NCBI RefSeq assembly: GCF_016808095.1
Contig: NC_068974.1
Coordinates: forward strand, 35,150,090 to 35,214,089
Direction: 5' to 3'
From: Vigna angularis
Taxonomy: Eukaryota; Streptophyta; Magnoliopsida; Fabales; Fabaceae
DNA length: 64,000 nucleotides
Part shown: positions 25,301-64,000 of the stretch, in pieces
Layout of the letters: every line of letters starts with the position of its first letter
Numbering within the stretch: position 1 is the stretch's first letter
Program-made: the position numbers and the translations under genes
Notes under the pieces: generated by a model
Told to the model about the DNA's origin: nothing
The model's input: only the letters and a program-made list of their open reading frames with translations
The model's database searches: none

Positions 25301-28300
25301 AGTCGAAGCAGGTTAAATATTCATTTTTCTTTTTATCCTCTAAAACCTTTTTCAAAGCACCACTTTAGAAATGAAACCATACTCCAAAACACAAATATAT
25401 GATAATTAACTTAATGTTATCATTTTGACGGAGTTGATATCGGAATATAAAAAATACTACAATAAATTTAAGTACTTGGTTTTAAATATGTGCAACTCCT
25501 TTTATTACTCTTTTTTGTTTTCGGAGTTTAATATATTTAAAAGAGGACTATTTAACACTCTTTTAACATATTCTTGCTATGCATTTTTATTAAAATATTA
25601 TAAGTTATAAATTATGAGTGGAATTATAAATTATAGGTGGACTTCATTAAATAAAAAAATACTAAATTTTATACTACAATATGGATAATTTTGAATTTTC
25701 TCACATCTCATTAAGTTACAAGAAGAACCGTGAAAGTGTAGAAAGTAAAAAAGAAAACCCATTTAAATGAATAACCCACTTTCAAGAAATCAAGTTGTCG
25801 TGTGCCTTCTTGTTTTTCTTTTAGGAGATTTCCTTTTGCACCCACATAATTTTCTTCTACGCTTTTATAAATATATAAGAAATTCTCATTTCGTCTTTTC
25901 TATTTCTTGAAACCATTTTTTCATGAAAAAAATACACTCATATTTCACAATCTAAAAATAATATTTTACACCCAAAAAAAAATTCTGTATGGGGTATCTT
26001 CTGGATTGTATAGTTCTTTAGTCATTTTTTTTGCATAAAAAAGTTTTTAAATTGTGAAATCTAGAAGTAATTTTTATTATATAATTCAAAAATTATTATT
26101 GAGAACTGGAAAATGTAGGACTAAAAAAAGATATGATTGAAAGAACAACGATAGAAATAGATGACAAAGAACTAGTGACTTTCGATAACTTTAACATCAA
26201 AATCTTTGGACATAACACTCGTAATTGCATAATTAGAAACTTAATTACATGTAGATACATAAATTATAAAAGACACACTTGTGCTATTATCTAATCAGTT
26301 TACTGTGTAAAACTTTTTAAAGTAGGAAAAAAAAAACTCTATTGAGTGGTATATTTGACATGATCAATAACATAAGATAATTATTTTAATTGAGTGCATT
26401 GGTTTGAATATACCACAGAGTTGCTACTATCTGTGAGATTTCAGACTTGATTCAAATCTCTTCTCGTCCAACCATCATGGATAAAATCTGAAGGAAGGGA
26501 CAGTTGAGTTAATTAAACTCAATAATATATATTCCTGTTTTCTCTTTGTTTAAAAATTTTGTTCTTGCAATATTGGGAGTAGTTGGTGAATGGTTGGTAT
26601 TTAAACGATAGCAGATGACTTATCCTAGGTATTCTTGATCTTTCACATCACGAAGTTGATCAAAGAAGTCCTTCACTTTCAATCATTTTACCATTCAGCA
26701 GGCAACTACATAAAAAAGGTAAACATCAATCACCATTTGATACCCACTAAAAGGGAAAAATATACACTTAAACTCAAAATCTTGAAGATTATTTGTGGTC
26801 ACGAATCATCCAGCGTCGACCAATATGGTCTCATGTGTCCATTTCACAAGCTTATCCTTGTGACCATGCCCTTTCAGCAAGCTCCTCTTTTCTTAGATAT
26901 GCAATGCAAGAATTACCCTTGTGCAAGACAGTGGGTATATTAATATTCTATATGTTTTTCTAGACGCAAAAGAGTAAGGATATTTGCCATTTTTGGTTGT
27001 CTGATTTTGCATTTGTCCTGGGCTATAAGTCCACAACCTCAGACATAGAAAACCAAACAGTGTTGTCCTTGGAACAAAAGGAGGGTACAGCTAGCCTGCA
27101 GAGATTAACATGCTTGTGGAGACTCATATAATGTTCACGTTCTCTGTTCTTGTTGCTTTTCTATTTTGACACCCCACTTCCAGACTGGCACTTACGTTCT
27201 GACATCAGAAATCATTGAAGGTAAGACCCAGATGAAGAAGCAGCATCAGAAGATAGAAATATATCACTGTTTGGTTCCTCCACTCTGTAAAATTTTGTTT
27301 CTCTCAAATGTTTTAGGACTCCAAAGTGAACAAGGTTGCACCATGATATAGCATACTTTTAGGAATTCGTGCAAAGAGGAATGTCCCATGTGAAATATCC
27401 AGACACAGGGATGGGAACCCAAACCTTTCCAACAATGATCCCTTTATATTTTTATTCCACCTGTCCTCCTTCTGCACTATGAGCCATTTCTAGAAATCAG
27501 TTTTCTCTCTGTTTATATTGTGTGCAAATTTCTTTAACAATAAGCAGCAACACAAGTCCACACCTCCTACCACTGCCAAATTCAGAAGATTTCTGACCCT
27601 GCAAAGCACAAGAGGTATTACACTGTAAAACATTTCTAATCACACACAGCAAGAGGTATTATTAAACTGTGAAACATTTCTAATCACACTTCTGATTTTT
27701 CTTTCGTGCTGAATTAGTTAACTTTTGAACTTTTCTCACAATTCTATAACTGTCCTTGCACTACGTCAATTTATATCTGGACAGTTTAGGAATCCAATCA
27801 TGGTGGTTTAGGAAGTCATTCTGATTAGTCTGTTAGATGGATGTCATGAAAAATTCCCCAACATTCATTTCTCACGCAAGCAGAAGAAGCACTTTTGGCT
27901 CACCACAGCTTTTCATCCAAATTTCTCTCCCATCATTACGTGTCCTTCTCTGGGGATTTTCCTCTATCCATTGGGGACACTTGTGTTCTGACATAATTAG
28001 CGAAAAACCCAGACAGTATCTTATCTTAGTTGTGTTTCTATGCATTAATTAGTGTCCCCTCCTAAGTAATCAACCTCCACCACTCATTGCAATATCCCAC
28101 CCTCATGCAAACAAAATTAGCCTGAAAAAAAATGATGAACCAGAAAAATCAAAACCAGCAAAAAGCCCCACACAACTCATCATTCGCTGTACGAGTCCCA
28201 CTCCTATCACATGCCCTTGCCATTCCAATTACTAACACTCCACCACCATCATATCATTCTTGGACAACATCATATGTAGATCCAAAGTACACATCAAACA

Positions 28301-28651
28301 CTGAACTCAATCTCTATCCTCATCCCACATCAACAACATGCAGAGATTTAGTATTCATTTCCCAAATTTACCATACAACACATCCACTCATGTCTTTTGT
28401 TCATACCAGATGTGCCCCAGTCTTTTTTTCAAATCTTTTGTTACCAACTAACAACAACAGCACACAAATTCTATAACATGAAACTCATAGTCTTCCATGA
28501 ATTTTTTATTCTCATTCAACAGCAAAATGCAGGGATTTATTGTCTATAACTATGGTAATTGAGTACTGACAAGTGATTTGCATAGTTAATTCTTACTTTT
28601 TGAGAGATTAATTGTGTGACATGTGCACGAACGGAACAGAGAGTGAGAAGA
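22317..28651. other. Large AT-rich intergenic region upstream of PHOT1
   Basis: This region of about 6.3 kb has no exon with a recognisable domain. From about 26,400 to 28,600 it is somewhat less AT-rich and should hold the PHOT1 promoter and 5' leader. A 40-base tandem duplication lies at about 27,608-27,691. Several frames of 60-114 codons occur here (for example 26,635-26,943 and 28,132-28,476) but none shows coding character that I can support. Confidence 0.5.
27608..27691. repeat. Tandem duplication of about 40 bp
   Basis: Two adjacent copies share CAAGAGGTATTA, then ACTGT(A/G)AAACATTTC and TAATCACAC, with small indels. They lie about 1 kb upstream of PHOT1. Confidence 0.75.
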
Positions 28652-37136
<8,485 letters not shown>

Positions 37137-37825
37137 AGGTCTCTATATAAACATTCAGAAGCATATACTTTTTTTTTTTTTTTTTTACTTTGGAGATTCA
37201 ATTCTACAAGTGATTCGTTAAACTTGGTTAATGAAGCTAATCAGTTAACTTTAAATAAATGAGCTGAACTTAAGTTAAGTGCGGTTTGATTATTCACTGG
37301 CTATCACGGAAATTCTAGTTTTGTATGAAACAAATGTATAAACAAAACTTTTAGCTGTATAGAACTGAATCACATTTGAGTAAAACAGAAACGAAAAAAT
37401 TTTATATGAAATTTGAATAGTTTCAGGCTAAATCAGTTCTCATGAAATTGAGGCAAATGTTGAATTGGACTCATTATAGTCTCTGGTTTCACTGCACTGA
37501 CAACTTTAGTGACTTGTGCTTGAATTGTTTACTGTGGTGCAGTGTTTGCAGGTCAAAGGATGAAAGTTTTATATGTTTGAGCTATTATGTTGGTTGCCAA
37601 GTTGAGGAATCTAAGTTTGGTTATGTAAAATGTTCGTTGTAAGTTATGAATGGTGTGATGTTTCTAATTCACCAAGTTGTAACTTTTTTTTGGTCTTGTT
37701 TGTTTAATTTCCTTGTGCCTTTCGTTCTCTGCTTCGTTGTCATGCCAATGGACACAACTTCACAGTCATTCGTAGTTACAAAATAGAAAAATAATATTTT
37801 AGTTACAGAATTATTCCCACCAATA

Positions 37826-37900
37826 AAAGTATAAAATTTAAATAAAAAGTATAAAATTTAAATAAAAGTACACAATTTAAATAAAAGTACGCAATCAATT
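37826..37900. repeat. Four short tandem repeats, about 18-20 bp unit
   Basis: AAAAGTATAAAATTTAAAT and diverged versions with AAAGTACACAATTTAAAT and AAAGTACGCAATCAATTT follow head to tail. Confidence 0.75.
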
Positions 37901-38510
37901 TAACGTAGCTTGATAATTAAAAAGACTTACTTTCTTAAATACTCAACTAAAAAAATATAAAATTTTCAATCTTTTTTTTTATTATTTTTTTAATAAAAAT
38001 GGCAAACCTTTTATAATTCATAGCTATTCAGATTTTCTAACTCTAAATTACTTTAACAACTTCTAACTACCACTTCTATAAAAGTTGTGATGGTAAACTT
38101 TATTAAAATCTTAATCATTACTTCCCACATCTAAATCTTTGATTAACTTGAAAAAACAGTTTAATTTGGTATATAATATCAAATCAGTACATGGTGTCGT
38201 ACATTTACTTCATTGTATTTAAATTTATTTGATGGAAAATGTTTTTTTTTTGCAAGATTACATATATATATATATATATCTCTCATTTTATTATTTATAA
38301 ATGTTGCACTATTAAGTTCCACACCTCGGATAATATTACAAAGTTAATTTATAAGATGAATTTATATTTATATTTATATTAGAAATTTATTTTATTTTTA
38401 ATTAATGTAACATTTCTTACATATTCTTTCATCATAAAACATAAATATCTCTATTAATAATGTTTTGTATTGTGTCATAAAACACAAGAACATTAATGTA
38501 ATTGGAGAAT

Positions 38511-38727
38511 AGAAAAAACCAACAACTTATTACTATTCATTTAAATCAATCACACAACTTGCAAAATTTTCATTCATTTCTCATCTTTTTCATTTTATTT
38601 TATCAAATCCAAAAATAGAAAAAAAAAACTAACAACTTATTTCTATTCATTTAAATCAGTCACGACAACTTACAAAATTTTCATTCATTTATCATCCTTT
38701 TCACTTTACTTTATCAAATCCAAAAAA
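38511..38727. repeat. Tandem duplication, about 105-bp unit, two copies
   Basis: Both copies read AACAACTTATT(A/T)CTATTC, ATTTAAATCA(A/G)TCAC, ACTT(G/A)CAAAATTTTCATTC and TTATCAAATCCAAAAA in the same order, with roughly 90% identity by eye. Confidence 0.85.
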
Positions 38728-39488
38728 CAGTAATTTTCATTTTATCTTATTCTTTTCTTTTACTCTCTCTTATTATCTACCTATTTTCCATTTTTTCACT
38801 TTTCATCTACTCATCCAACCAAAGCATTAAATTATGTGCTTCCAACTTTTCAAATTGTATTGGCCATTGTTACCCTAGTCAGAGAGATTGGAAACATCAT
38901 ATAAATGCAAATACTTAATGTTTGGGAAGTTTTAACTAAGAAATTAAGTTGAGTTAAACTTAATTAGAATTGACAATAAAATATCATAGTATTTAAGTCA
39001 AATGAGTTTTGCTTATAAGAAATATATTGATACAATTTTCAATCGGAACTGAAAGCTGGTTTGATTGTTTGAACTCAAATTCAAATGGATCTTTAATATC
39101 TTTGGATTTTAAGAAATTAAAAGAATTGAAACAAACAATTTATTATTAGTTTTTAACACTTTGAAGTGAATTTTATTTTTAAATTATATTTAAAAATAAA
39201 TAATAAATATGTTAGTACATTCTTTAACAGAAACTACAGTTAATTTGTATTTAAAAATTTATTTGAATGTTTAGTTATTACTTTATTGTTCTCAAATATA
39301 AAAAAGAAAAAGAAAAAGAAAAAAAAACTTAAGAATAAATAAAAGTTGGCAACGACCTCGTAATTGTGTACAAAACTTTTGCGTGTTATGAATCCCAATT
39401 CTCAATAATACAACTCATTATTTCTTATTTATAACCAAATAACCACCACGCAATTATGTCTTCCCTTATTCCTATATACTCATCAAAT

Positions 39489-39491
<3 letters not shown>

Positions 39492-39532
<41 letters not shown>
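39492..39532. repeat. (AT)n microsatellite
   Basis: About twenty uninterrupted AT units lie between PHOT1 and the BTB gene. Confidence 0.95.
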
Positions 39533-39533
<1 letters not shown>

Positions 39534-40918
39534 CTCTCTTTTTTCACTTTATTTCCAAGGGATCTGTGCTTCTTTTCATCATTTTTAGTTTTGGAATATT
39601 GTCTGATTTATTCCTTGGACTCTTTGACATGACTGTATAAATAACTAGACAAGATACAGCAAGAAGATATCTATCATTAATATAATAATATCATTTTTAT
39701 TTAATTTATCATTTTATTTTATTAATTAATAGTATATATTTTTATATATTTAATTACTTAATTATTCAAATATTATTAAAAATATTTTAAAAAAATTAAA
39801 CTATAAATTAATAAAATGAAAATTTATCAATTCATTGACTCGTATCTAAATAAAAATAAATTGAACTAAATTTTTTTTGTAAGAACTCAATCCAGCATGA
39901 GTCTTTTTTAATAGACGAGATAATAAATTTATTCAAATGATTGTATCCATACAGGTCATAAATATCTAGATAATTGAATGTTCTTAACCAACAAAGAATA
40001 GGGCATAGCTTCTACCAGCTGTATTATTTGTTATTGTAAATCTCACATTTAACAATTTAACTTGTATACATAATTATTAGAATGAGGAAAATGTATACAT
40101 TCAAAGGAAATTCATTTCATAATTACATCACATCAACGAATAAGACAATGGTGAAGATAAGACAGAATATAATTAGATGCTAAGTTAAATAAATAGGTTC
40201 AATATAAATAGTTAAGATTTGATATAGAAATAATGCAAAAGGTTATTTTCCAATCTCACTATAAGTTATATTTTTCATTTTTTTAGTGAATTTATGCTAA
40301 GAGAGTGACAAAGTATCTTCTTTTATGTTGACCCATGTCATGCAAGTAGCTTTAGATTATATCTTAGACACTTTATTTATTTAAAAATGATAAAAAAACA
40401 TTAAAAACTACTTTATATATTTAAGAATTGTACTTTCTAAATGTGATTTCAGAAAATACAATATTTTCAATGTCATTATCTCCTAATAGTGAGAGACTGA
40501 TTAAAAAGCATGATTATAAGTAACTGGTTTTTTTTCCATTTTAGTGTTGATATCATAAACAACTTTTGTGAATAATAATAAAAAAAGAGAATTGAATAAA
40601 AGCAAAACAGCGTTTTGTTGGTAAGTGAGCATGAAAGGTAGGGCAGGTGTGTGCACATGCAGCTAATAATTCTTCTCTTTTTCTTGAAATTAAAAAGGGT
40701 AAATTGTACAATTTTTATTTTATTTTTATATGAATTTGAAAGAACTCATCTTTATGAAAATGGTATAAAAATAATGTTAAATTGATAAAGAAATGTTATG
40801 AAAAACTGTCATCGGTGTTGGATTCTCTTTCTCTCTCATTTTCTGCAGTTTGAAATTGTGAACTTTTGTAGAAAGTAAGAAAATTACAGGAAGAAGAAAA
40901 GAGTGAGAGAATTGAAGA

Positions 40919-42671
40919 ATGGGAGGAGAAAGTGGTTTGAAATCGAGGGAAGTATCAGCGATGATAAAGCAAGGTTTCATACCTGATCCGACGCTTTCAT
41001 TCTCCCCTTCTAGAACCTTCTCACCACCACCATCCTCAACTCGCCCGAGTCAAACTCAACCTCAGGCTCACCCGCACACTCAAACCCTCTTCGACATGAT
41101 GTCGGAGGAGCACAAATTCTCCGACGACAAGCGCCGCAAGGCGCAAGATCGGCTCTCCAAGCTCCTCCGGGAGCCCGCCTTGCTCGAGGGGGGCGACGTC
41201 CGCCTCACAGTGGTCGGGCGGGACGGTTCGAGGGTGTCGATGGAGGTCCGGAAGAGCGTTCTGGCCGAGAAGAGCCGGTTCTTCGCGGAGAAGCTTCGCT
41301 GCGACGGTGCGGTGTCGCACTCGGTGGAGATCAGCGACTGCGACGACGTGGAAGTGTACGTGGAAGCTGTGGTTTTGATGCACTGCGAGGATCTCAAGGC
41401 CAGGTTGCGTTCCATGGGCGATGGGGTTCCTAAAGTTTTGAGCTTGCTCAAGGTATGCTGCCAAAGTCTCACACTTTAATTACGCTTGTCTAATTAACTT
41501 AAACAAACAATAAGATGATAAAATAATATAGTTTTATACATAATTAGCTTATATATAATTAAAATCAGATTTTGGAGAAGTTACAAAAAAGAATGTTTAA
41601 GCCAGGACGTTCTCATTTGCTTTCATTTTGATGTTCATTGTTTTGTTCATTCTTTTTGTTCTTGTTTCTTGACTGCAATTGGTTTCTTATGTTGTTACTT
41701 TTACTTGCCTTATTTTGTAGGTATCGGCAGCGATCATGTTTGATCTTGGGGTTGTGTCATGCCTAGAATATTTGGAATCTATTCCATGGAGTGAGGATGA
41801 ACAGGAGGAAGTGATATCCCAGCTAGAACATCTGCAGATTCATGACTCTGCAGTTGAAGTTCTTCAAAGAGTATCATCAGATCCATCTACTGCTGATAGG
41901 GCTGATGACATCTTCTTGAACCTAATAAGTGGTGTTCTGCAAGCAAAAGATGACAAAGCTCGCAGGGAAATGAAAGCTCTGTTGTCTAAATTGCTTAAAG
42001 AGAATGCACCTAACGACAGCAGCAGACTTGATGTTTCCAAAGACACACTTTACCATCTTTGCCACAAGTGCATCAGTTCCCTTCTGCTTTGCCTATCGGA
42101 AGCAACCGGTGGCGATGAGAGGCTGGACCGGGGGGTTGTAATGAGCGACATAACTCGTGAAGCTGACAATATTCAGTGGATTGTTGACATTTTGATTGGC
42201 AAAAAGATAGGTGAGGAATTTGTGGAGATATGGGCTGAGCAGAAAGAACTTGCTGCACTTCACTCCAAGGTTCCAACAGTTTACCGGCATGAGATCAGTA
42301 GAATCACAGCACAACTGTGCATTGGCATTGGAAGGGGACACATTCTGGTGCCAAAAGAAACTAGATTTTCTTTGTTGTCTACATGGCTAGAAGCTCTGTA
42401 TGAAGATTTTGGATGGATGAGGAGAGCTTCTAGAGCGGTTGATAGGAAATTGGTTGAGGATGGACTAAGCCAAACTATATTGACACTTCCTTTGCTCCAG
42501 CAACAGGCTGTGTTACTGAATTGGTTTGATAGATTTCTTAATAAAGGAGATGATTGTCCTAATATACAGAAGGCATTTGAGATTTGGTGGAGAAGGGCAT
42601 TCATCAGACAGTATTCAGCTGAGCCTGATAATTCCCAGTTGCAAATAACTCTTTCTGATTACCCCAGCTGA
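40919..42671 (+). CDS. BTB/POZ domain-containing protein (At1g63850/At2g13690-like)
   Basis: Two exons, 40919-41452 and 41721-42671, join in phase (CTCAAG|GTATGC, TTTTGTAG|GTATCG) to 494 residues. Residues 1-60 are a Pro/Ser/Thr-rich disordered leader. Residues 61-90 are charged (KRRKAQDRLSKLLREP). A divergent BTB/POZ fold follows at about 92-225, beginning GGDVRLTVVGRDG and containing VRKSVLAEKSRFFAEKL. The remaining helical region ends with a conserved-looking block from LVEDGLSQTILTLPLLQQQ to FEIWWRRAFIR. BTB proteins of this plant group are assumed to be Cullin-3 adaptors or dimerising scaffolds; no substrate can be inferred. Exon 1 is strikingly GC-rich compared with its surroundings. 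An AATAAA at about 42,987 is a likely polyadenylation signal. The gene runs tail to tail with NRPC1. The Arabidopsis names are from memory and mark family, not orthology. Confidence 0.88.
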
Positions 42672-44195
42672 AAGGTATGCAAGGGACCTTAACATAAAGA
42701 GATTAATTCACAATTGTAAATAAGAAGTGCCATTTTGCATTTGCACTTCTCATTTGGCCTGAATCGACCAATTTCACATTCATTTTTGCTCATTTCCGTA
42801 TTTTGACATAAGAAAATAGATGAAAGTCGTGTTACCTGGACTGTGGGAAAGCTTTGTATTGAAGATAAACATTGAAGGATGGGAGAATTTTGGGGGGAGG
42901 GAGGATAATAAAATTGTTTGAAGAATATGTTGTTCTGAGTAACGGATTGAATTGAAATGGTGTAAACTTCCACATTGTAACGGAGGAATAAATAAATGAT
43001 TTGAGAATGTGCTATTCAACACGAGAGATCCCAGTGAGAAGAGTGTGGTGGTGGACAGTTTGACCTGGAGAAAGATACGTACGAAAAAGAAAAGTGGATT
43101 AATTTTTTTTATCATTAACTCGTTTGTAACATTTTCTCTTGTTCGTTAATTGTCTTAAAACTAACAGCCCCCGACTTAAAACGTGCACATTAAAAAAACC
43201 TGCAATTTGTAATTTTATGGGAATCAAGAAAACTTGCAATCAAACACATTGAATTTTATTATTACAAGTTTAACTATGATGTTCTTTTAAAAGAATTAAG
43301 TTAGATATAGCAAACAGGAAGATCGTATATGTTTAATTATGATTTTATTAAGTATTAAAATCTCATATGCCATGTGAGCTTTCTTAACAAAATTAATTTA
43401 ATAGGCAGGGCCATTTTGTGTCTAAAAACCATCAAAGTGATAGACCCTTGTGCCCATCATTTATTATTCTTGTTTTGTCTTCTGCATAAAGAAGCCTCCA
43501 AGATCCTCTACTATGACCATATTGTGGTAAATGTAGTTCTATCTAGTTCCATCATTCACCCTCTAATAAACTTGAATTTGTTCTATTTTAGTGTATACAA
43601 TACATTTGGATGGTGAAGATTTGAGCAGTTGAAATTTCAACCAGAGATAATCCAATTCCATCATCTTTCACTTCGAAATTTTCAAGACTTCATGATTAAC
43701 GATCATAGACTTTAATTTAAAAACTTGCGATGAAGTTTGGTCAGGGATTTTTGTGCCATTTATTTGATGTTGATAAGAAAATATAGTCAAACACTTTATA
43801 GGAGCACTAATGATGCTCCTGTTGATTTTTGACAAAAAAAAATATTAATTAAATGATATTATAATACAACTCTCGATTAACCTAGCCGGATATTTACAAA
43901 AGACTAGAATTCACTAAATATTAATAAATATTTAGGCTTGAAGATACAAATAATGGTTAGTTGAAACCAATGCTTCATCCCCTTCAGTTGTGCTTTAGCT
44001 CTATGTTGATAACTCAAGACCATTTGGAAACCAGTAATCTCATTTCATCCATGCATCTGTAAGCAAAGTAATGTTGTGAATTATTACTGGCAAAATATAT
44101 GCACATCCATTAGTAAATTTTCCCAACTTCAGCTGATAACATTCGTTGCACCCCAACCACGATGATGACCCACATCTGTGCTGCTAATAACAACT
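42672..44195. other. Convergent intergenic region between the BTB gene and NRPC1
   Basis: The region holds the BTB 3' UTR on the left and the NRPC1 3' UTR on the right. No other gene was seen. Confidence 0.6.
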
Positions 44196-63090
<18,895 letters not shown>

Positions 63091-63850
63091 CTGTATAACA
63101 ATAGTCATCACAAATACCATCTCAGATACATGAAAAATGCATATATTAACATGCATTATGCAAGGGAATCATATATAGTCCACTTAAAATGGTTAAGCAA
63201 TTAGAGTAAATATTTCCTCTTAAATAAACGGTGACAGCAAAAAATGGTTTTATTCATGCCAACTGTATTGATAATCAGTTCAACAAAATGGGGGTCTTGA
63301 AACTGCAATAGAAGTTTACCAACAGTTGAGGCTGTGTTAGTTAAGACTGAACCATTCCAAATTTTTCATATGATAAAAGACTAATAAAGCACCAAAAAGA
63401 AATTGCATTATTAGAACATAAAAAAGATAGTTGTTTGAATCTGGTAAATATGTTAGAATCCTAAAATATCATTATTTTTTTAGAAACCATGTACATTCTA
63501 TGGTTGTTGTATTTTTTTCACTGTCACAGTTAACCGTTGGCAACATCACTATTCAACAATGGCAACTTTCCGGCAAACCTTTACCAGCCATCACCAATTG
63601 TTAGCTGTCTAGACATCTCATTCACAGTAACTGTAGTAAGTCAGTTCCTCAACCCTTCACTGCAATGACTCGCATTGTTTACCTTATTTTCCAGCTACCA
63701 GCATCACCTTGCCATGCTAGGAATTACCTTATTGTTAGCTGTCTAGATATCTCGTTCGCAGTATATGTAGTAAGTCAGTTCCTCAACTCTTCAAAGCAAT
63801 GACTCGCATTGTTTACTATACATCAAAGGAGCTCCAAGAAAGGTTGTTTC
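63091..63850. other. NRPC1 intron sequence with a spaced direct repeat
   Basis: Sequence upstream of the first visible NRPC1 exon. I looked on the minus strand for the cysteine-rich N-terminal exons and found none. It includes two copies of an 86-base repeat described separately. Confidence 0.6.
63599..63816. repeat. Two direct copies of about 86 bp, spaced 133 bp apart
   Basis: Copies at about 63,599-63,683 and 63,732-63,816 both read TTGTTAGCTGTCTAGA(C/T)ATC, then TGTAGTAAGTCAGTTCCTCA and GCAATGACTCGCATTGTTTA. The intervening sequence is not duplicated. They sit just left of a copia RNase H fragment and may be part of that older insertion. Confidence 0.85.
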
Positions 63851-64000
63851 CTATGAAAAAAAGGACACACTCCAGTTGTGGGGTATTCTGATGTAGAGAG
63901 AGCAGCCTCCCCCATAGATTGAAGGCTCATCTCTGGTTATTGTATAACAGAGATAGTCTTGTTTCTTGGAAGAGCAAGAAACAAGATATTGTAGTCAGGT
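63850..64000 (+). pseudogene. Second copia RNase H fragment, cut by the window edge
   Basis: Plus-strand frames read GYSDVERAASPID, a stop, then LISGYCI and, after a shift, SLVSWKSKKQDIVVR. This matches the copia RNase H region also seen at 61,080-61,220 in the complete element, but differs enough to be another family or an older copy. It continues off the right edge. Confidence 0.75.

Larger units (their letters stand above)
37137..40918. other. PHOT1 3' UTR and AT-rich intergenic DNA
   Basis: An AATAAA at about 37,254 is a plausible PHOT1 polyadenylation signal. Beyond it are minisatellite-like repeats at 37,826-37,900, a tandem duplication of about 105 bp at 38,511-38,727 and an (AT)n tract at 39,492-39,532. 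The last 130 bases are a pyrimidine- then purine-rich leader of the BTB gene. No other gene was seen. Confidence 0.55.

Noticed and set aside
26635..26943. 102-codon frame in the intergenic region
   Set aside because: It shows no conserved motif, coding bias or splice context.
28132..28476. 114-codon frame before PHOT1
   Set aside because: It has no recognisable domain and the composition is that of AT-rich promoter DNA; possible, but not supportable.
28616..28651. Upstream in-frame ATG as the PHOT1 start
   Set aside because: The family N-terminus aligns from MEAFPRDQRGSLEVF at 28,652; the extra 12 residues have no counterpart.
41036..41472. Two long minus-strand frames opposite the BTB exon 1
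   Set aside because: They are shadows created by the GC-rich codon bias of the real plus-strand exon, whose splice phase and domain are convincing.

Overview
This is a stretch of plant nuclear genome, from a dicot and most probably a legume. The genes are rich in introns with GT..AG junctions, the intergenic DNA is very AT-rich, and the gene families are plant-specific (phototropin, pseudo-response regulator, class VII receptor-like cytoplasmic kinase). A dispersed repeat near 55.6-55.9 kb resembles one I know from legume genomes. The species cannot be fixed from the sequence alone. All exon models below were built by reading splice junctions and codon phase by eye, and the phases close in every model.

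Layout: (1) 1-2,531 (+) holds transposon relics followed by the last three exons of a PRR-type clock gene with a complete CCT domain; its receiver-domain exons lie left of the window. (2) 2.5-12.6 kb is AT-rich intergenic DNA with a well-preserved non-autonomous Mutator-like element (7,734-8,690, perfect 9-bp target duplication) and an isolated GC-richer island near 11.0-11.2 kb. (3) 12,641-16,219 (+) is a complete five-exon RLCK-VII (PBL-type) kinase. (4) About 19.26-20.34 kb (+) is a decayed Ty3/gypsy fragment. (5) 21,643-22,316 (+) is a small two-exon, single-membrane-span protein that I do not recognise. (6) 28,652-37,136 (+) is a complete 22-exon phototropin-1 gene of 974 codons plus stop, with two LOV domains and an AGC kinase. 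(7) 40,919-42,671 (+) is a two-exon BTB/POZ-domain protein. (8) 44,196-63,090 (-) holds 23 exons of NRPC1, the largest subunit of RNA polymerase III; its 5' exons lie right of the window. NRPC1 is convergent with the BTB gene.

NRPC1 introns have collected several retroelements: a nearly full-length Ty1/copia insertion (57,415-61,747, 5-bp target duplication GATAG, LTRs differing at about five substitutions), a LINE RNase H relic, a possible older copia remnant, a legume-type dispersed repeat, and, beyond the first visible exon, a second copia RNase H fragment running off the right edge. The host exons on both sides remain in phase, so the gene looks functional despite this load.

Functionally the genes are independent and do not form a pathway cluster. 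Two of them concern light and time (PRR clock component, PHOT1 blue-light receptor). No convincing new system was found. The items most worth a second look are the Mutator-like element with its internal reading-frame fragment, the GC-rich leader that stands where gag should be in the copia element, variant residues in the NRPC1 trigger-loop-proximal motif, and the GC island at 11 kb.
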